Positions 41,565 through 54,000 of a stretch of 64,000 nt of DNA are shown here, one piece after another (the first letter of the stretch is position 1; every line of letters starts with the position of its first letter). The position numbers and the translations under genes were made by a program. Source of the DNA: Fistularia commersonii (taxonomy: Eukaryota > Chordata > Actinopteri > Syngnathiformes > Fistulariidae); contig JBBMNZ010000007.1 of the NCBI GenBank assembly GCA_037954325.1, positions 5,673,501 to 5,737,500 of the forward strand, given 5' to 3'. A model generated the notes under the pieces. The model was not told the origin of the DNA. It did no database searches and worked only from the letters and a program-made list of their open reading frames with translations.

Positions 41565-41831
41565 GCGTCCTCGGCATGTCCTCATCAGAGCCGCCTGCTG
41601 CTTTCCCTGTATTTTTTTATTTTTATATTATTCATTTATTTTTATTTCCGGTGGGGGGGGGGCTCTGACATGGAGGCATGCGGCGGCGGTGGCGAGCTAA
41701 CGAGGCAGTCGGCTCGTTAGCCGCTAATTGAGCGGTCAGCGCCAAGACGGGGAGCTCGCCATCTGTTTGTCGCGGAGGAACATCTTGTTGCTCGGTGCCC
41801 GACGACAACGCACCCCCCCACCCATCAACAC

Positions 41832-41864
<33 letters not shown>

Positions 41865-44325
41865 ACACACACATGCGCGCCCCGGTGTGATATTAATAGC
41901 TGGAGCTCGCAGACGGAGGGGGTGGAACGACAAGTGGAAGAGACGGGAAACAAATTGGAGATTTGAAAAGGGGGGGAGGAAGGAGGGGGGGAAACTAAAA
42001 AGGCCCGCAGAGGAAGAACGTGCCAGGCCCGGTTCACCCCGACAGGAAGTGCGGCGCCACCGCCAACATGGAGACAACTTGGATTGCGGTACTGCGCAGT
42101 AAGAGTACTCGCGGTAGAACGGCGTCTCCGCGCTGCCCTCGGACCCCGTCGGCGTCGGACCCGCCTTCTTGGCCCGGTGCGCAGTAATAGCGAGCTAATA
42201 ACTATATAATAAACAGCGGTTAACGTCGTCATGGTGATAACATCCATTTTTTTTTCGTCTTAATTGATATCAATGTCCCCAGAAGGCGTCGGAATCGGAA
42301 GGCGCATGTGTGTGTGTGCGCAGCGCCACCGAGGTGCTAATTTGCTCACGGCGTGTTCTGCGAGGAGCCTTAATTAGCGCGGTTTGGCGGCTAGTTTGGC
42401 GTTAGCGCACCGAGTGAATTAGCTAATGAAGCTCCGGGGACGCTCCTCACATGCCTACTGTATTTTTTTTGTTACGGACAACCCGCCGCGGCCCTGTCCA
42501 CCCCCCCATCCCCTTCGCTGACATGTTTACGTCTCCAGCGTTGACGGGCAGAGGCTAAACACTGGAGAAAAACATCTTTTAGCTTCTCTCATTTAGCACT
42601 TCTACAACCCGAGTCCTCTTTTGTCCTGTGTCACTGCTTCTGACGCGTGAAGCTCATAACGCTAACCAGCCGTTACCATCTCGCCACACTATTTAGATGC
42701 TAACAGTTATCCCTCCTTGAGGATAGTCAGTGATTTGTGGCTAGCGGCTAATGCTATCTGATTGAGATTTATTGGGATTATGCGGAATGAAAACATTGCT
42801 GTGTTGGTGGTCCGATTTTCGGATGTTCTGCTAGCGTATCCCCCTTTCGACCGCTGTTGGCTTACTTCCTGTTCTTTCCCTGTCTACTTCCCGTCGAGGA
42901 CTTAAATGTAGCCTTGAGGCTAGTTTAACACGTTAGCACGAAGCGGCCCGTCCCACCTCGTTTTTTGCCATCATGTGACCCCCCCCTCCTCCTCCAGGGA
43001 TGGTTCAGTCCGGGTCAGGTGTTCGTCCTGGACGAGTACTGCGCCCGCTACGGCGTGCGCGGCTGCCACCGCCACCTGAGCTACCTGGGGAACCTGATGG
43101 AGTTCTCGGAGAAACAGGCGCTGGTCGACCCCATGCTGCTGCACTACAGCTACGCCTTCTGCGCCTCGCACGTCCACGGGAACAGGTGTGTGTGTGTGTG
43201 GTCACATGACCTCTGGAGGGGGCGGAGTCACCTGCTTCCATGCCCGTCTCCGCCCCCTCATCCTTCCTTCCTTCCTTCCTTCCTTCCTTCCTTCCTTCTC
43301 CCTAATGTCCTTCCCTCCCCTTGTTTTTGTCTTCTTCCCTTCTTCCCTTCATTACTCACTTCCTTCCTTTCCTCCCTTCCTTCCTTTCCCAACTACCATC
43401 TTTCCCTCCCTCTCCTTCCCTTCCTAAAGCCCTTCTGTCCTCCCTTCCTCCCTTCTTCCATCCTTCTTCCTTTCCTAACTTCCTCCCTCCCTTCTTTCCG
43501 TACCTCTTCCTCCCTTCTTCCCTTCCTCATTTCCTTCCCTCCTTCCTTCCCCCTTCCTACTTTTGATCCGTCATCCTCCCATCTTCCCCTCCTGACTTCC
43601 TTCGTTCTTTCCCTCCCTCTCTTCCCTTCCATCCTTCCTTCTCTCCCTCCCTCTTCCACCCTCCTTCCCTTCCTCACTTTCTATCTTCCTTCCTCCCTTC
43701 TGTCCTCTCCCCCTCCTCCCTTCTTCCTTCATTTCACTCTTCCTCCCTTCCCCTCCTTCCTTCCTTCCTTCCTTTCCCCCTTCTTTTCCTCCCTCTTCTT
43801 CCCTTCTCTCCTTCCTTCTTTCCCTCCCTCTTTCACCCTTCTTCCCTTCCTCACTTTCTATCTTCCTTCCTCCCTTCTGTCCTCTCCCCTCCTTCCTTCT
43901 TCCTTCGTTTCACTCTTCCTTCCTTCCTTCCTTCCTTCCTTCCTTCCTTTCCCCCTTCTTTCCTCCCCTTCCTCCCTTCCTCACTTCCTCACTTCCTTCC
44001 TTCCTTCCTTCCTTTCTCTTTTCCCCCACCCTTCTTTCCTCCACATCTCCCCTCCACCCTTCTTCCCTTCTTCCTTTGCAACCCTCTCACACCATCTTCC
44101 TCATCCTTGTTCAGAGCCTCCGTCTCCATCGTCTCCATCTCCTTTGTCACCTTCACCGTCTCCTTCTTCCTCATCATCACCACCGTCGTCTTGGTGGCTC
44201 GTCAGGCAGCAGCTGTTTCTCCTCCTCTTCCTGCGTCTCTGTGCTCCGTCTCTTTGTCGCCTCATTTAGGCCATTAGACGCTAATGATTAGCTCTTTCGG
44301 CTAATTGCCACATAGTGTGTGCGTG

Positions 44326-44381
<56 letters not shown>

Positions 44382-46537
44382 CTGGCTTTTTGTCAGCTCC
44401 TCTGCAGTATCTTTGAATAACCTTAATGTCACAGGGGGTTTCCAGGTGTTTTTTGGCTCCGCCCCCTGGAGTCGCGGTGCGTTCAGGGTCAGGGTATCAT
44501 CGCCGTAGCGATGAGCGTTGCAGGGCGAGGGAGGGGGGGGGTTCGCCGTCTCACCTGTCAGGTCGCATCTCCTCCTCGCCGTCCGCCGGTTATCGGGTGC
44601 GACAGGAGCTTTTACCTCCCCCAACCCTCCCCGTCACGCCCGGGGGTGGAGGGCAGCGAACCTGCCAATCATCGCTAAGGGGAAGCGGCGTCGGCGCTCG
44701 CCATCGCCGCTCCAGTGCACCTGCTTCGTTTAACAGCCGCAATGTGCTCGCACCCCCCCCCCACGGCGCCACCGCCGACACCCGACGAGTCCGAGCAGGA
44801 GGTCGTGCCGTGGGATTCGCCGCCGTCGAAACGATGATGTCCTGCTGCGACGTGATAACATGTCTGATAACCGGAATAATCATGGTAATTATTCACAACA
44901 ATCAAGTTAAAATTGTTGAAAAATATCTTCAATGAAAAGAAAATCCAGCAAATTGGGTGGAAACAATGAGAAATTATCAGTTTTGTGTTTTGTTTTTTGT
45001 TTTCTTTTCTTCTTTTGTTTGGTTGGTTTTGCATATTTTGGTTTGTTGTCTTTTTTCGGATATTTCCATTAGGTGTTGAAAAATAAATAAATACTTTCCT
45101 GCGTACTTCCCCTGAGTCCTTTCCTTTCTCCCTCCTTCCCTCACTTCCTCCTTTCCAGGCTCTTTTCATTCTCGCTTCCTTTCCTTTCTGCCTCCTTCCC
45201 TGCTTCCTTTCCTTCTCGCTTCCTTTCCTTTTTGACTCCTTCTCCCGCTTCCTTTCATTCCCATTACCTTTCCTTTCTACTGCCTCCTTCCTGTTCTCCC
45301 TTTCCTTTCTGCCTCCTTCCCCTGCTTCCTTTCCTTCTTGCTTCCTTTCCTTTTTGCCTCCTTCCTTGACTTCCTCCTTCCCCTGCTTCCTTTCCTTCTC
45401 CTGCTTCCTTTTCCTTCCCATTTCCCTTTCTTTCTACTGCCTTTACTGCCTCCTTCCTGTTCTCCCTTACCTTCGGCCTCCTTCCTCTGCTTCCTTTCCC
45501 TCTCGCTTCCTTTCCTTTTTGCCTCCTTCCTTGACTGCCTCCTTCCCTTGCTTCCTTTCCTTCATGTCCCTTTTCCTTTCTGCCTTCTTCCTTCCACTGC
45601 CTCCTTACTCCGCTTCCTTCTTCCCTTACTTTCTTTTCTTCTCCCTTCCTTTCCTTTCTGCCTCCTTTCCCTGCTTCCTTTCCTTCCCATTTCCCTTCCT
45701 TTCTACTGCCTTTACTGCCTCCTTCCTGTTCTTCCTTACCTTCCTGGCTCCTTCCCCTGCTTCCTTTCCTTCTCCTGCTTCCTTTCCTTCCCATTTCCCT
45801 TCCTTTCTACTGCCTTTACTGCCTCCTTCCTGTTCTTCCTTACCTTCCTGGCTCCTTCCCCTGCTTCCTTTCGTTCTTGCTTCTTTTCCTTTTTGCCTCC
45901 TTCCCCTGCTTCCTCTCCTTCACGTTCCTTTTCCTTTTTGCCTCCTTCCTTCTCCTGCCTCCTTCCTGCTCTTCCTTTCCTTTCTGGATGGGGTTGGCAC
46001 CCTCAACCCGGGTGGCTGCTTCTCCCTTTCAGGCAGCAGATAAAGGGGGAGTCAAGGCCGATGCTCCGGCTCCTGATTGCATTTTCAACAAGCGAAGAGG
46101 CTCTTGAGGCCAAATTGGGGGGGGGGTCCCCCTTTTCTTGTCTCTCCTCCTCTGTCCCACCGACCCGCGGGCTCAAGACGACTTGAATATCATTTTCCAG
46201 GCTTTTATTAAAAAAAAAAAAATCCTTGCAGTTCTTTTTTTTCAACAAAAATGTGTATTTAGTTTTCCTTTAATCGACTCATCGCTTTTTATTAATGCCT
46301 GGGTAATATCCAATGATTTTTTTAAATTCCCAATTCCCCAACAATGATGCTCACTTCAGAACCTGATATCCAAGGATATCTTTCATAGAAAAGCCCTCAT
46401 TAATTACATTAGCTTAAAATTCAATTTAACATGCTATATAATTAGCATGCTGCTTTCTCCATCATGTCCCAGTAGCTCACAGGCTTGTTGCTTCAAAATG
46501 GAAATTTCCTCCAGCAAGGTCTTTTTCGGACACCTGT

Positions 46538-46581
<44 letters not shown>

Positions 46582-49500
46582 ACCATTTTTGCTTGTACTT
46601 TAGTTTTGTTCAGTTTCAGCCACATTAGCAACTACAAAAATGCTTAGATTGCTTATGTTTACCATTATTGTTTTTTCAGTTAGGTTTTGTTCACTTTCAG
46701 CCATGTTACCAACTACAAATTTGGAAATCTGCTGAAAGATTGCTAATGCGAGTGTGCACCATTTTTGTGTGTAGTTGTTTTGTTCAGTTTTAGCCATGTT
46801 AGCAACCACAAATTACTCATCTGTCAATCAGTTGCTAATGCTTATAGATTAGCATTTCGAAAAATGCAAATCTGCTAGTAATTCGCTAATGCTAATAGCA
46901 TTTGCCAAAAGGCTAATCTGGGTGTTTTTTTCTTTTTACCAACGTATTCTACGTAAACTTCGCTGACGAAAATCAGAGGACTGACTCATCAACCGATCAT
47001 TGTTTGATTTCTTTCACATTTTTATTCCCATCTTCTGAAATAAGCTTGACTGCTAAAACGGGCATTAGCAAATATCCGATCACTCTAATGCGCAGACCTG
47101 ACGGAATGGGGACGGTGACGGTGGAGGAGAAGGAGCGCTTCGAGGCCGTCAGGAAGCGACTGATGCTGCTGCTGGAGAACCAGATCACGCACTTCAGGTC
47201 AGTGAGTGAGAACCAAATTTTCTGGAAATGTCAACACAATTTTTGAGAAATTTGCAACCAAAATGTTATGGAAATTTGACACCGAATGTAGTAGACGTGG
47301 AGGGTCTCATTCTCCAGTCTTGAGTCAGTGGCGTCAACAGGTGCAGGACCTGCGTCCACGGCGACGGGAGAGCGACCCCCCCCTCGCACCCCCCTCCACC
47401 CGTTACATCTGCGTGCCGCTATTCAACGCCGCCGCCGCCGTGTGAAGGCTTTGTGAGCGGCGTGTGAAAGCGGCAGCCCCGAGACCTTGAGCGGCGCCGC
47501 TCTGAATGGACCCGCGCCATTAACCGTCCTGGGGGAGGGGGTCATTAGCAGCTCAACTCAACAAGAGGCTAATGCTAGTAAATAATGGCGTGGGACAATG
47601 ACGGGATTATGCTGATGTCCTCCATACAAGAGCCCCCCCCCTCCGCCCCCCCACCTTTGATTGAAGCCTCCATCGGCCACTTAATGTCCATTTAAGCGTG
47701 GCTGAGTGAAACGCTGACCGCACGCCGCCAGGAAGTTGTTCTTGTTAATCTATTGTGATTGGCGTGGTGGGCAGGTTCAACCGCCCAATCAAGTCCTTAC
47801 AAGCCCCCTCCCATAGAGATCAGGTATTTGTTAACTTCCTGTCGGAGATCAGATGTTGGTTTACTTGCAGTTTGAGACCAGCTGTTTGTTTAATTTTTTT
47901 ATTTTATTTTAATTTACACTTTATTAATCCCTCGTGGGGAAATTTCTTCTCAGCATTTATCCCATCATGGATGGGCAGTTGCCTGCCATCCATCAGCACC
48001 AGTTAGAGGTTCAGATCAGTTGTTGATTTACTTCCTGTTTACTTCCTGTTGAGAATCACATGTTTGTTTACGTCTGTTGAGGAGCAGCTTTTTGTTTACT
48101 TTCAGTTGTTATTCACTTTGTTTCGGAGAACAGGTGTCTGTTTACTGCCTGTTGTTGTTTACTTCCTGTTGGCGATCAAACATTGATTTTCCCTGTTGAT
48201 TCCCACTGGAGATCAGCTGTTTGTTTACTTCCTGTTGAAGTTCAGATTGTTTGCTTACTTCCTGTGTGACATCAGATGTAAGAGATGTTCACTTCCTCTT
48301 GGAGATCCGAGGTTTGTTTACTTCCTGTTGAAGATCACCTTTTTGTTTACTTCCTGTGTGAGATCAGATGTTGTTGTTCACTTCTTGTTGGAGATTAAAG
48401 TTTGTTTACATCCTGTTGTTGTTTACTTCTTGTTAGAGGTCATCATAATATTTACCGGTACTTCATGTTTTTGTTTACTTGTCAGAGATCAGAGGTTTGT
48501 TTTTGTTTGTCTACTTCCTTTAGGAGGTCAGATATTTGTTTACTTCCTGTTGTTTACTTCCTTTTAGACAACAGGCATCGATTTTCCTTAATGATTCTTG
48601 CTGAAGATCAGCTGTTTATTTACTTCCTGTTGAAGTTCAGATGTTTGTTTACCTCCTCGGTGAGATCAGATGTTGTTGTTTAGGGGTTCATTTACTCCCT
48701 GTTGTTTACTTCATGTTGATCAGGCATTTATTTAGTCCCTGTTGTCGTTTACGTCCAGCTGAAGATCAACTATTTGTTTACTTTCTGATGAAGCTCCCAT
48801 GTTTGTTTTCCTCCTGTAGGTGATCATCAGAATGTTTACTTCCTGTTGTTATTTACTTTGTTTTGGAGAGCAGACGTTTATTTACTGCCTATTGTTGTAT
48901 TCATCTTGTTAGAAATTATCATAATTTTTACTTCATGTTATTTACTTTTCAGAGATCAGAGGTTTGTTCACTTCTTGCTGATAATCAGCTGTTTTTTTCC
49001 CTTCCTGTTGAAGTTCAGATGTTTGTTTACCACCTTTGGGAGATCAGATGTACAGGATGTTTACTACCGTATTTTTCGGACTATAAGTTGCGATTTTTTA
49101 AAATGTTTTTTTTAATGGTCTGAGTATAAGTCCTGCGACTTGCATTCAGGTGCGACTTATATATCCAAAGATCGGCGGTAATTTCAAATGTGAATATTTT
49201 CACACTGACAGCTGCAAGAGTGTGCTTTTTCCTGTAAAATTTAAAATTTAGAAAGACTGAACACCGAAAGGAAACTCATATTCTGCAGATTACAAGCTGC
49301 AAGCAGTGAAATATGCAGCCGAAAACGCTAATCGAGCAGCAGAAAGAAAGTTTGGAGTGTGCAAGAAACTAGTAAGGGACTGGCAAAAAGCAAAGGATAC
49401 TGCAATGAAGAAAGCGAAAAAAGCAAATTACGGGCTAAAAGCTAGAAGACCGAGTCCACAAATGGGTGCTCGAACAACGTGCTGCCGGCGAGGCTTTTCA

Positions 49501-50608
49501 ACGGCGCAGTTACATTTCCACGCCCAGGTAGTTGCCAAGGCGATGAATATAAATGACTTTACGGAAGGACGTTCTTGGTGTTACCGCGGCATGCTACGTA
49601 ACCGCCTCTCTATCAGAGCACGGACATTAATGTCCCAAAAACAGCCACGCAGGAGAGGAAGCGGCGCGGCGTCTACATCCGGAGTTGGCCGAGTTGCTCA
49701 GAAGTGACACAGAGGATTAAAAAATTCAACAGATTTAGTGATTTGGAGTGAGATCAAGAGTTTGGTAAACTTTTATGATATGTTGTTTATGCCCTAGTTA
49801 TCTGAAAAGCTGTTGATATGTCACGTTAACATACCAGACACTTATTAAGCCTGTGGCTCTCTATTCTGTTATTACAATTGTATCAACCCCGACGTACTGT
49901 TTCGATGAATATCCAGAGTTCTGTGATTTCCTAGTGGTTGTGAATGTGTTTTGGAGGAGAGAAAGCACTGAGATGGAGAAGATTAAGTGGAGCTGCAGTT
50001 GCTTAATTGTTATAATTGTTCTGAAAGATAAGTTTTAACCAACAAATTGTCATCATTGGTCAGGTCCTCTCTCACATTACACTGCAACTTGCCTTTCAAG
50101 GCAAACGGCTGTTCTTGGTCTCTGATTTTATCAAATAAATTCACGCTCCAAAATGCAACTTCTAATCCAGTACGATTTGTATATTTTTTTCTTCTTCGTT
50201 ATGCATTTTTTGGCTGGTTCAACTTATTAAGTCCAGCTGTTTGTTGTCTTCCTGTTGGAGATCAGATGTTTGTTTAGGTCCCATTCGAGATAAGACTGTT
50301 GTTTACTTCCTGTTGATGACCGAGTGTTTGTCCGCTCCCTGTTGGAGATTCGATGTTTCCTTCAGTGCTTCTTCTCTTGTTTTCTACCTGCCAAGGGGCG
50401 TTCACTGTCCATCGGGAAAATGGAATGCTCTGAGGCCTCGACAAAACATGGGATAGAAGCCATGTCCTCCTGTTTCTTCAGCCCGTTCACTGCTTTCCTC
50501 CACTGCAGATACTGCTTCCCCTTTGGACGGCCAGATGGGGCCCTGAAGGCAACACTGTCACTTCAGGAGAGGGTGAGGTGCACGTGTGTGTGTGTGCACG
50601 TGTGTGTG

Positions 50609-50666
<58 letters not shown>

Positions 50667-51026
50667 GATAGCAGCTCTGTGTGTGTATTTATAATGACCA
50701 TTGATAATGGTGTTTGTGTGTGTATGTCGATAGCAGCTCTGTGTGTATTTATGATGACCATTGGTAATGGTGTTTAAGTGTGTGTGTGTGTGTGTGTGTG
50801 TGTGTCAGGTCCTGATGAAGGACATCACCACGCCTCTTCCAGCGGATGAGATGAAGAAGTTGGTCCAAGCTTGTCTGGAAAAAGCAGCCCAGATTAACTA
50901 CAATCAGCTGCTGGAGTTCGCTCAGGTCAAAGGTACGACCTTCAGATGACCTTTGCATGACCACTACATGACCTTTGGGTGACCTTCAGAAGACTTTCAG
51001 TAGACCTTTCCGATGACCTACAGAGG

Positions 51027-51081
<55 letters not shown>

Positions 51082-54000
51082 ATGTGTGTGTTTGTGTGTG
51101 TGTGCGTGTGTGTGTGTGTGTTTACCAGTCGACCTCCAGGGGTCTCCAGAGCAGCAGTTGGATCATGTGACTCATGTCGCTGAGCTGTGCATTGATGTCC
51201 TGCAGCAGAACGAGGAGCATCATGCTGAGGTGCCTCATCTCCTGCCTCCTCCTTGTCCCTCGTCGTCTCCTTCCCTCGCCTCCTTTAACTGCTTCCTCCT
51301 CCTCCCACATTGTCTGCCTTGTTTCCTTGTCTCCTTCCCTTGCCTCCTTTCCCTGCCTCCTCCTTGTTGTGCCTCTTCTCCTCGTTTCCTTCCCTTGCCT
51401 TCTATCCCTCATCTACCTGTGTCCTTCTCTTGCCTCCTTTAACTGTTTCCTCCTCCTCGCCTGCCTCATCTCCTTGTCTCCTTCCTTTGCTTCCTTCCCT
51501 TACATCCTCTTCTTCCCGCCTCATCTGCCTTGTAACCTCTTTTCCTTTCCTTGCCTCCTTCCCCTGACTTGTCGCCTTTTCTCCTTCCCTTGCCTCCTCT
51601 CCCTGCCTCCCTCCTTGCTTCTCGTCTGCCTTGTCTCATTCCCTTGCCTCGTCCTTGTCCCTCCTTGTCACCTCCTTCCCTTGCCTCCTTCCCTTGCCTC
51701 CTCCTAGTCCCTCCTCATCTCCTCTTGCCTCCTTTAACTGCTTCCTCCTCCTCACACCGTGTCTCCTTACCTCCTTCCTCTACCCCCTCTTACTCCTACC
51801 TCATCTACTTTTTCACCCCCTTCTCGCCTCCTTCCCCTTCACTGGTCACCTTGTCTCCTTCCCTTGCCTCCTTTACCTGCCTCATCTCCTTGTCTCCTTC
51901 CCTTGCCTCCCTCACCTTCTTCCTCCTCTTCTCGCCTCACCCACCTTGTCACCTCATCTCATTCCCTTGCCTCCTCCTTGTCCCTCCTTGTCACCTCGTT
52001 ACCTCTTTCCCTTGCCTCCTTCCCCTTACATATCACCTTGTCTCCTTCCCTCGCCTCCTTCACCTGCCTTCTCCTTGTCTCATCTCCTTCCCTTGCCTCC
52101 TTCCTCTACCTCCTCTTCATTCCACCTCATCTGCCTTCTCCCCCTGACTTGTCACCTTATCCCTTTCCCCGCCAACTCCTTGTCATACATCGTCTCCTCG
52201 TTTCCTTCCCTAGCCTCCTTGCCCCGCCTCCTCCTTGTCCCACCTCGTCTCCTCCTCCTGCCTCCTCCTTCCATTTCACCCGGAGAACCTTTCGGAAGAC
52301 GGAGAGAAAGAAGGCGACATCACGACGACAGGAAGTTCCTTTGAAAGAAAACTCATTTGCAATTAAAGGAGCCAAAACAGAAATTAGCTTCAGTCGTTAG
52401 CGTGTTGGGTGCCTGACCCCTAGACAGCCAATCACAGCGCCCGTCACATCTCCCTGAGTGACAGCTTGGCGCCGCCTCCCCCCGCCTATCATTTCATTAA
52501 CGCCGTCTTCCGTCACGTCTTCCGTGCCATGCGGAAAGTGGCAGCGGCTGATTAGCATCCGCCGGCGCTGCGGACGCGCGAAAACACCACCCACACGCCG
52601 TATGCTCCGGCGCCGCCTCCTCGCCGCCGTACAAAACTGATCAATCAAAGGTGTTTGCGGCGTGGCCGTTTGATGGGCAGCCGGGCATCTGTTTACCCGG
52701 CTATTCATAGACGCGGCTGCCATGGCAACGGGGGTTGGGAGACGTCAACGCATGGCGTTCCTTTTTTTTTTTTGTTTGTTTCGTTTTATTTCTTCGTGCG
52801 AATTCCGGATTAAAATCCGGGGTTTGAAACCAGGAAGTGACATCACAATAACCCCGAGGGTGAAGCAGGGTTAGCGTTAGCTTGGAGCCGCCGGGTAAAT
52901 ATATGAAAATAAATCTAAATAACCTGAACACTTTTCTTCTCTCGTTCTCCCGCTGCCTCCGGTGCTCCTGCAGGGACGGGAGGTAAGACCTTCCTCACCC
53001 TCCTCCTCCTCACCTGCACGTTTTACTTCTGGGAAAGTTTTTATTTTGGTCGTTTTCTCTTATTTTCAAGTCATTATTTGTAAAGTGTCTTCCCTCTCCT
53101 CCTTCCTCATCCTCCTCCCTTCTTGTCTCCTGGTTTCCTTTTCCCCCCTCCTTGTCTCCTCCTCCTTCCTCTTTGCCTCCTTGTCTCCTCATTCCTTATC
53201 CTCTCCTTCCTCCCCTCGCCCCCTTTGCATCCTTGTCTCCTACTGCTCCTCCTCATCTCCTCCCCCCTTCCTTCACTCCTTATCTCCTCTCCTCTCTCTT
53301 CCTCCTCCTTCCTCATCCTCCCTCTTCTCTTGCCTCCTTGTCTCCCCCTCCTCCTTCCACCCTTGCCCCCTTGTTTCCTCCTGTCGCTCCTCATTTCCTC
53401 ACTCCTTCTTTCCATCTTGCCTCCTTGTCTCCTCCCTCCCATCCTTGCCTTCTTGTCTCCTCACTCCTCTTTCTCCTCCTTGCCTCCTCTCTCCTCCTCC
53501 CTACTCCTTCTCTCCTCCTCCTTCCTCATCCTCCCCCTCCTTGCCACCTTGTCTCCTATCCCTCCTTGTTTCCTCACTCCTCCTTGTCTCCTTTTTTCCC
53601 TCCACCTCCTCCCGGCCCCCCTCGCCTCCTTGTTTCCTCACTCCTTGCTGTCTTGTCTCCTCCTCCTTCCTCATCCTCCCCCTCCTTACCACCTTGTCTC
53701 CTCCTGCTCCTCCTTGTTTCTTCACTCCTCCTTGTCTCCTCACTCCTCCTTCTCCTCCTTGCTTCCTTGTCTCCTCCTTCCTCCCTCCCCTCTTTGCCTC
53801 CTCACTCCTCCTTCTGCCCCCTTGTTTCCTCCCTCCTCCTTCTTCTTCATCCTCCCCCATCCTTGTCTCCTCCTGCTCTTCCTTGTTTCCTCCCTCCTCC
53901 TTGTCTCTTGCCTCCTTGCCTCCTTCCTGTGTCTCCTTCACGGAGGAGACCTTTGGTTTTCTCTCCTCAGCTGAAAAAGCCAGGTTACCTTTTTTCCCGT

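Larger units (their letters stand above)
36731..42997 (+). other. cadps2: Intron 12 (6.3 kb)
   Basis: The intron begins with a four-copy 12-bp repeat (36763-36810), then TAATAAATCAGTTATTAGTG repeats (37.07-37.57 kb), a G-rich run (37.71-37.82 kb) and CA/TG tracts. An ACACAGTAATACAGTGAGTA array (39.18-40.1 kb) follows, then several G/C-rich unique-looking blocks (38.4-39.1, 40.1-42.9 kb). No gene was recognised. Confidence 0.85.
43186..47095 (+). other. cadps2: Intron 13 (3.9 kb)
   Basis: Two large pyrimidine-rich arrays dominate (43.25-44.1 and 45.1-46.0 kb). Between and after them are (GT)n tracts (44331-44379, 46541-46578), a G/C-rich block at 44.45-44.85 kb and A/T-rich sequence rich in GCTAAT words (46.2-46.95 kb). 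The 434-codon frame spanning exon 13 and the array is a read-through artefact. Confidence 0.85.
47995..50360. repeat. Minisatellite (GATCAGATGTTTGTTTACTTCCTGTTGGA type), interrupted
   Basis: Units of about 28-50 bp contain GTTTGTTTACTTCCTGTTG and GAGATCAGATGTTTG. The array runs from 47995 to about 49060, is split by a DNA transposon, and resumes from about 50233 to 50360. Each unit carries TTTGTTTAC, a forkhead-like word, and ACTTCCTG, an ETS-like word. Confidence 0.8.
47198..50508 (+). other. cadps2: Intron 14 (3.3 kb)
   Basis: G/C-rich unique-looking sequence (47.33-47.75 kb) is followed by a short LINE-tail-like piece near 47905-48010. A long TTTGTTTACTTCCTGTTG minisatellite follows, interrupted by a pogo-like element. 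Confidence 0.85.

Noticed and set aside
23185..42997. Intronic single-exon genes such as RNF133, RNF148 or a taste receptor, which sit within CADPS2 introns in mammals
   Set aside because: No RING or seven-transmembrane frame of suitable length was seen on either strand. All longer frames are repeats or transposon relics.
42965..44269. 434-codon plus-strand frame beginning at exon 13
   Set aside because: Only residues from 42998 to 43185 are CAPS. The rest translates a (TTCC)n array in intron 13 after a clear GT donor.
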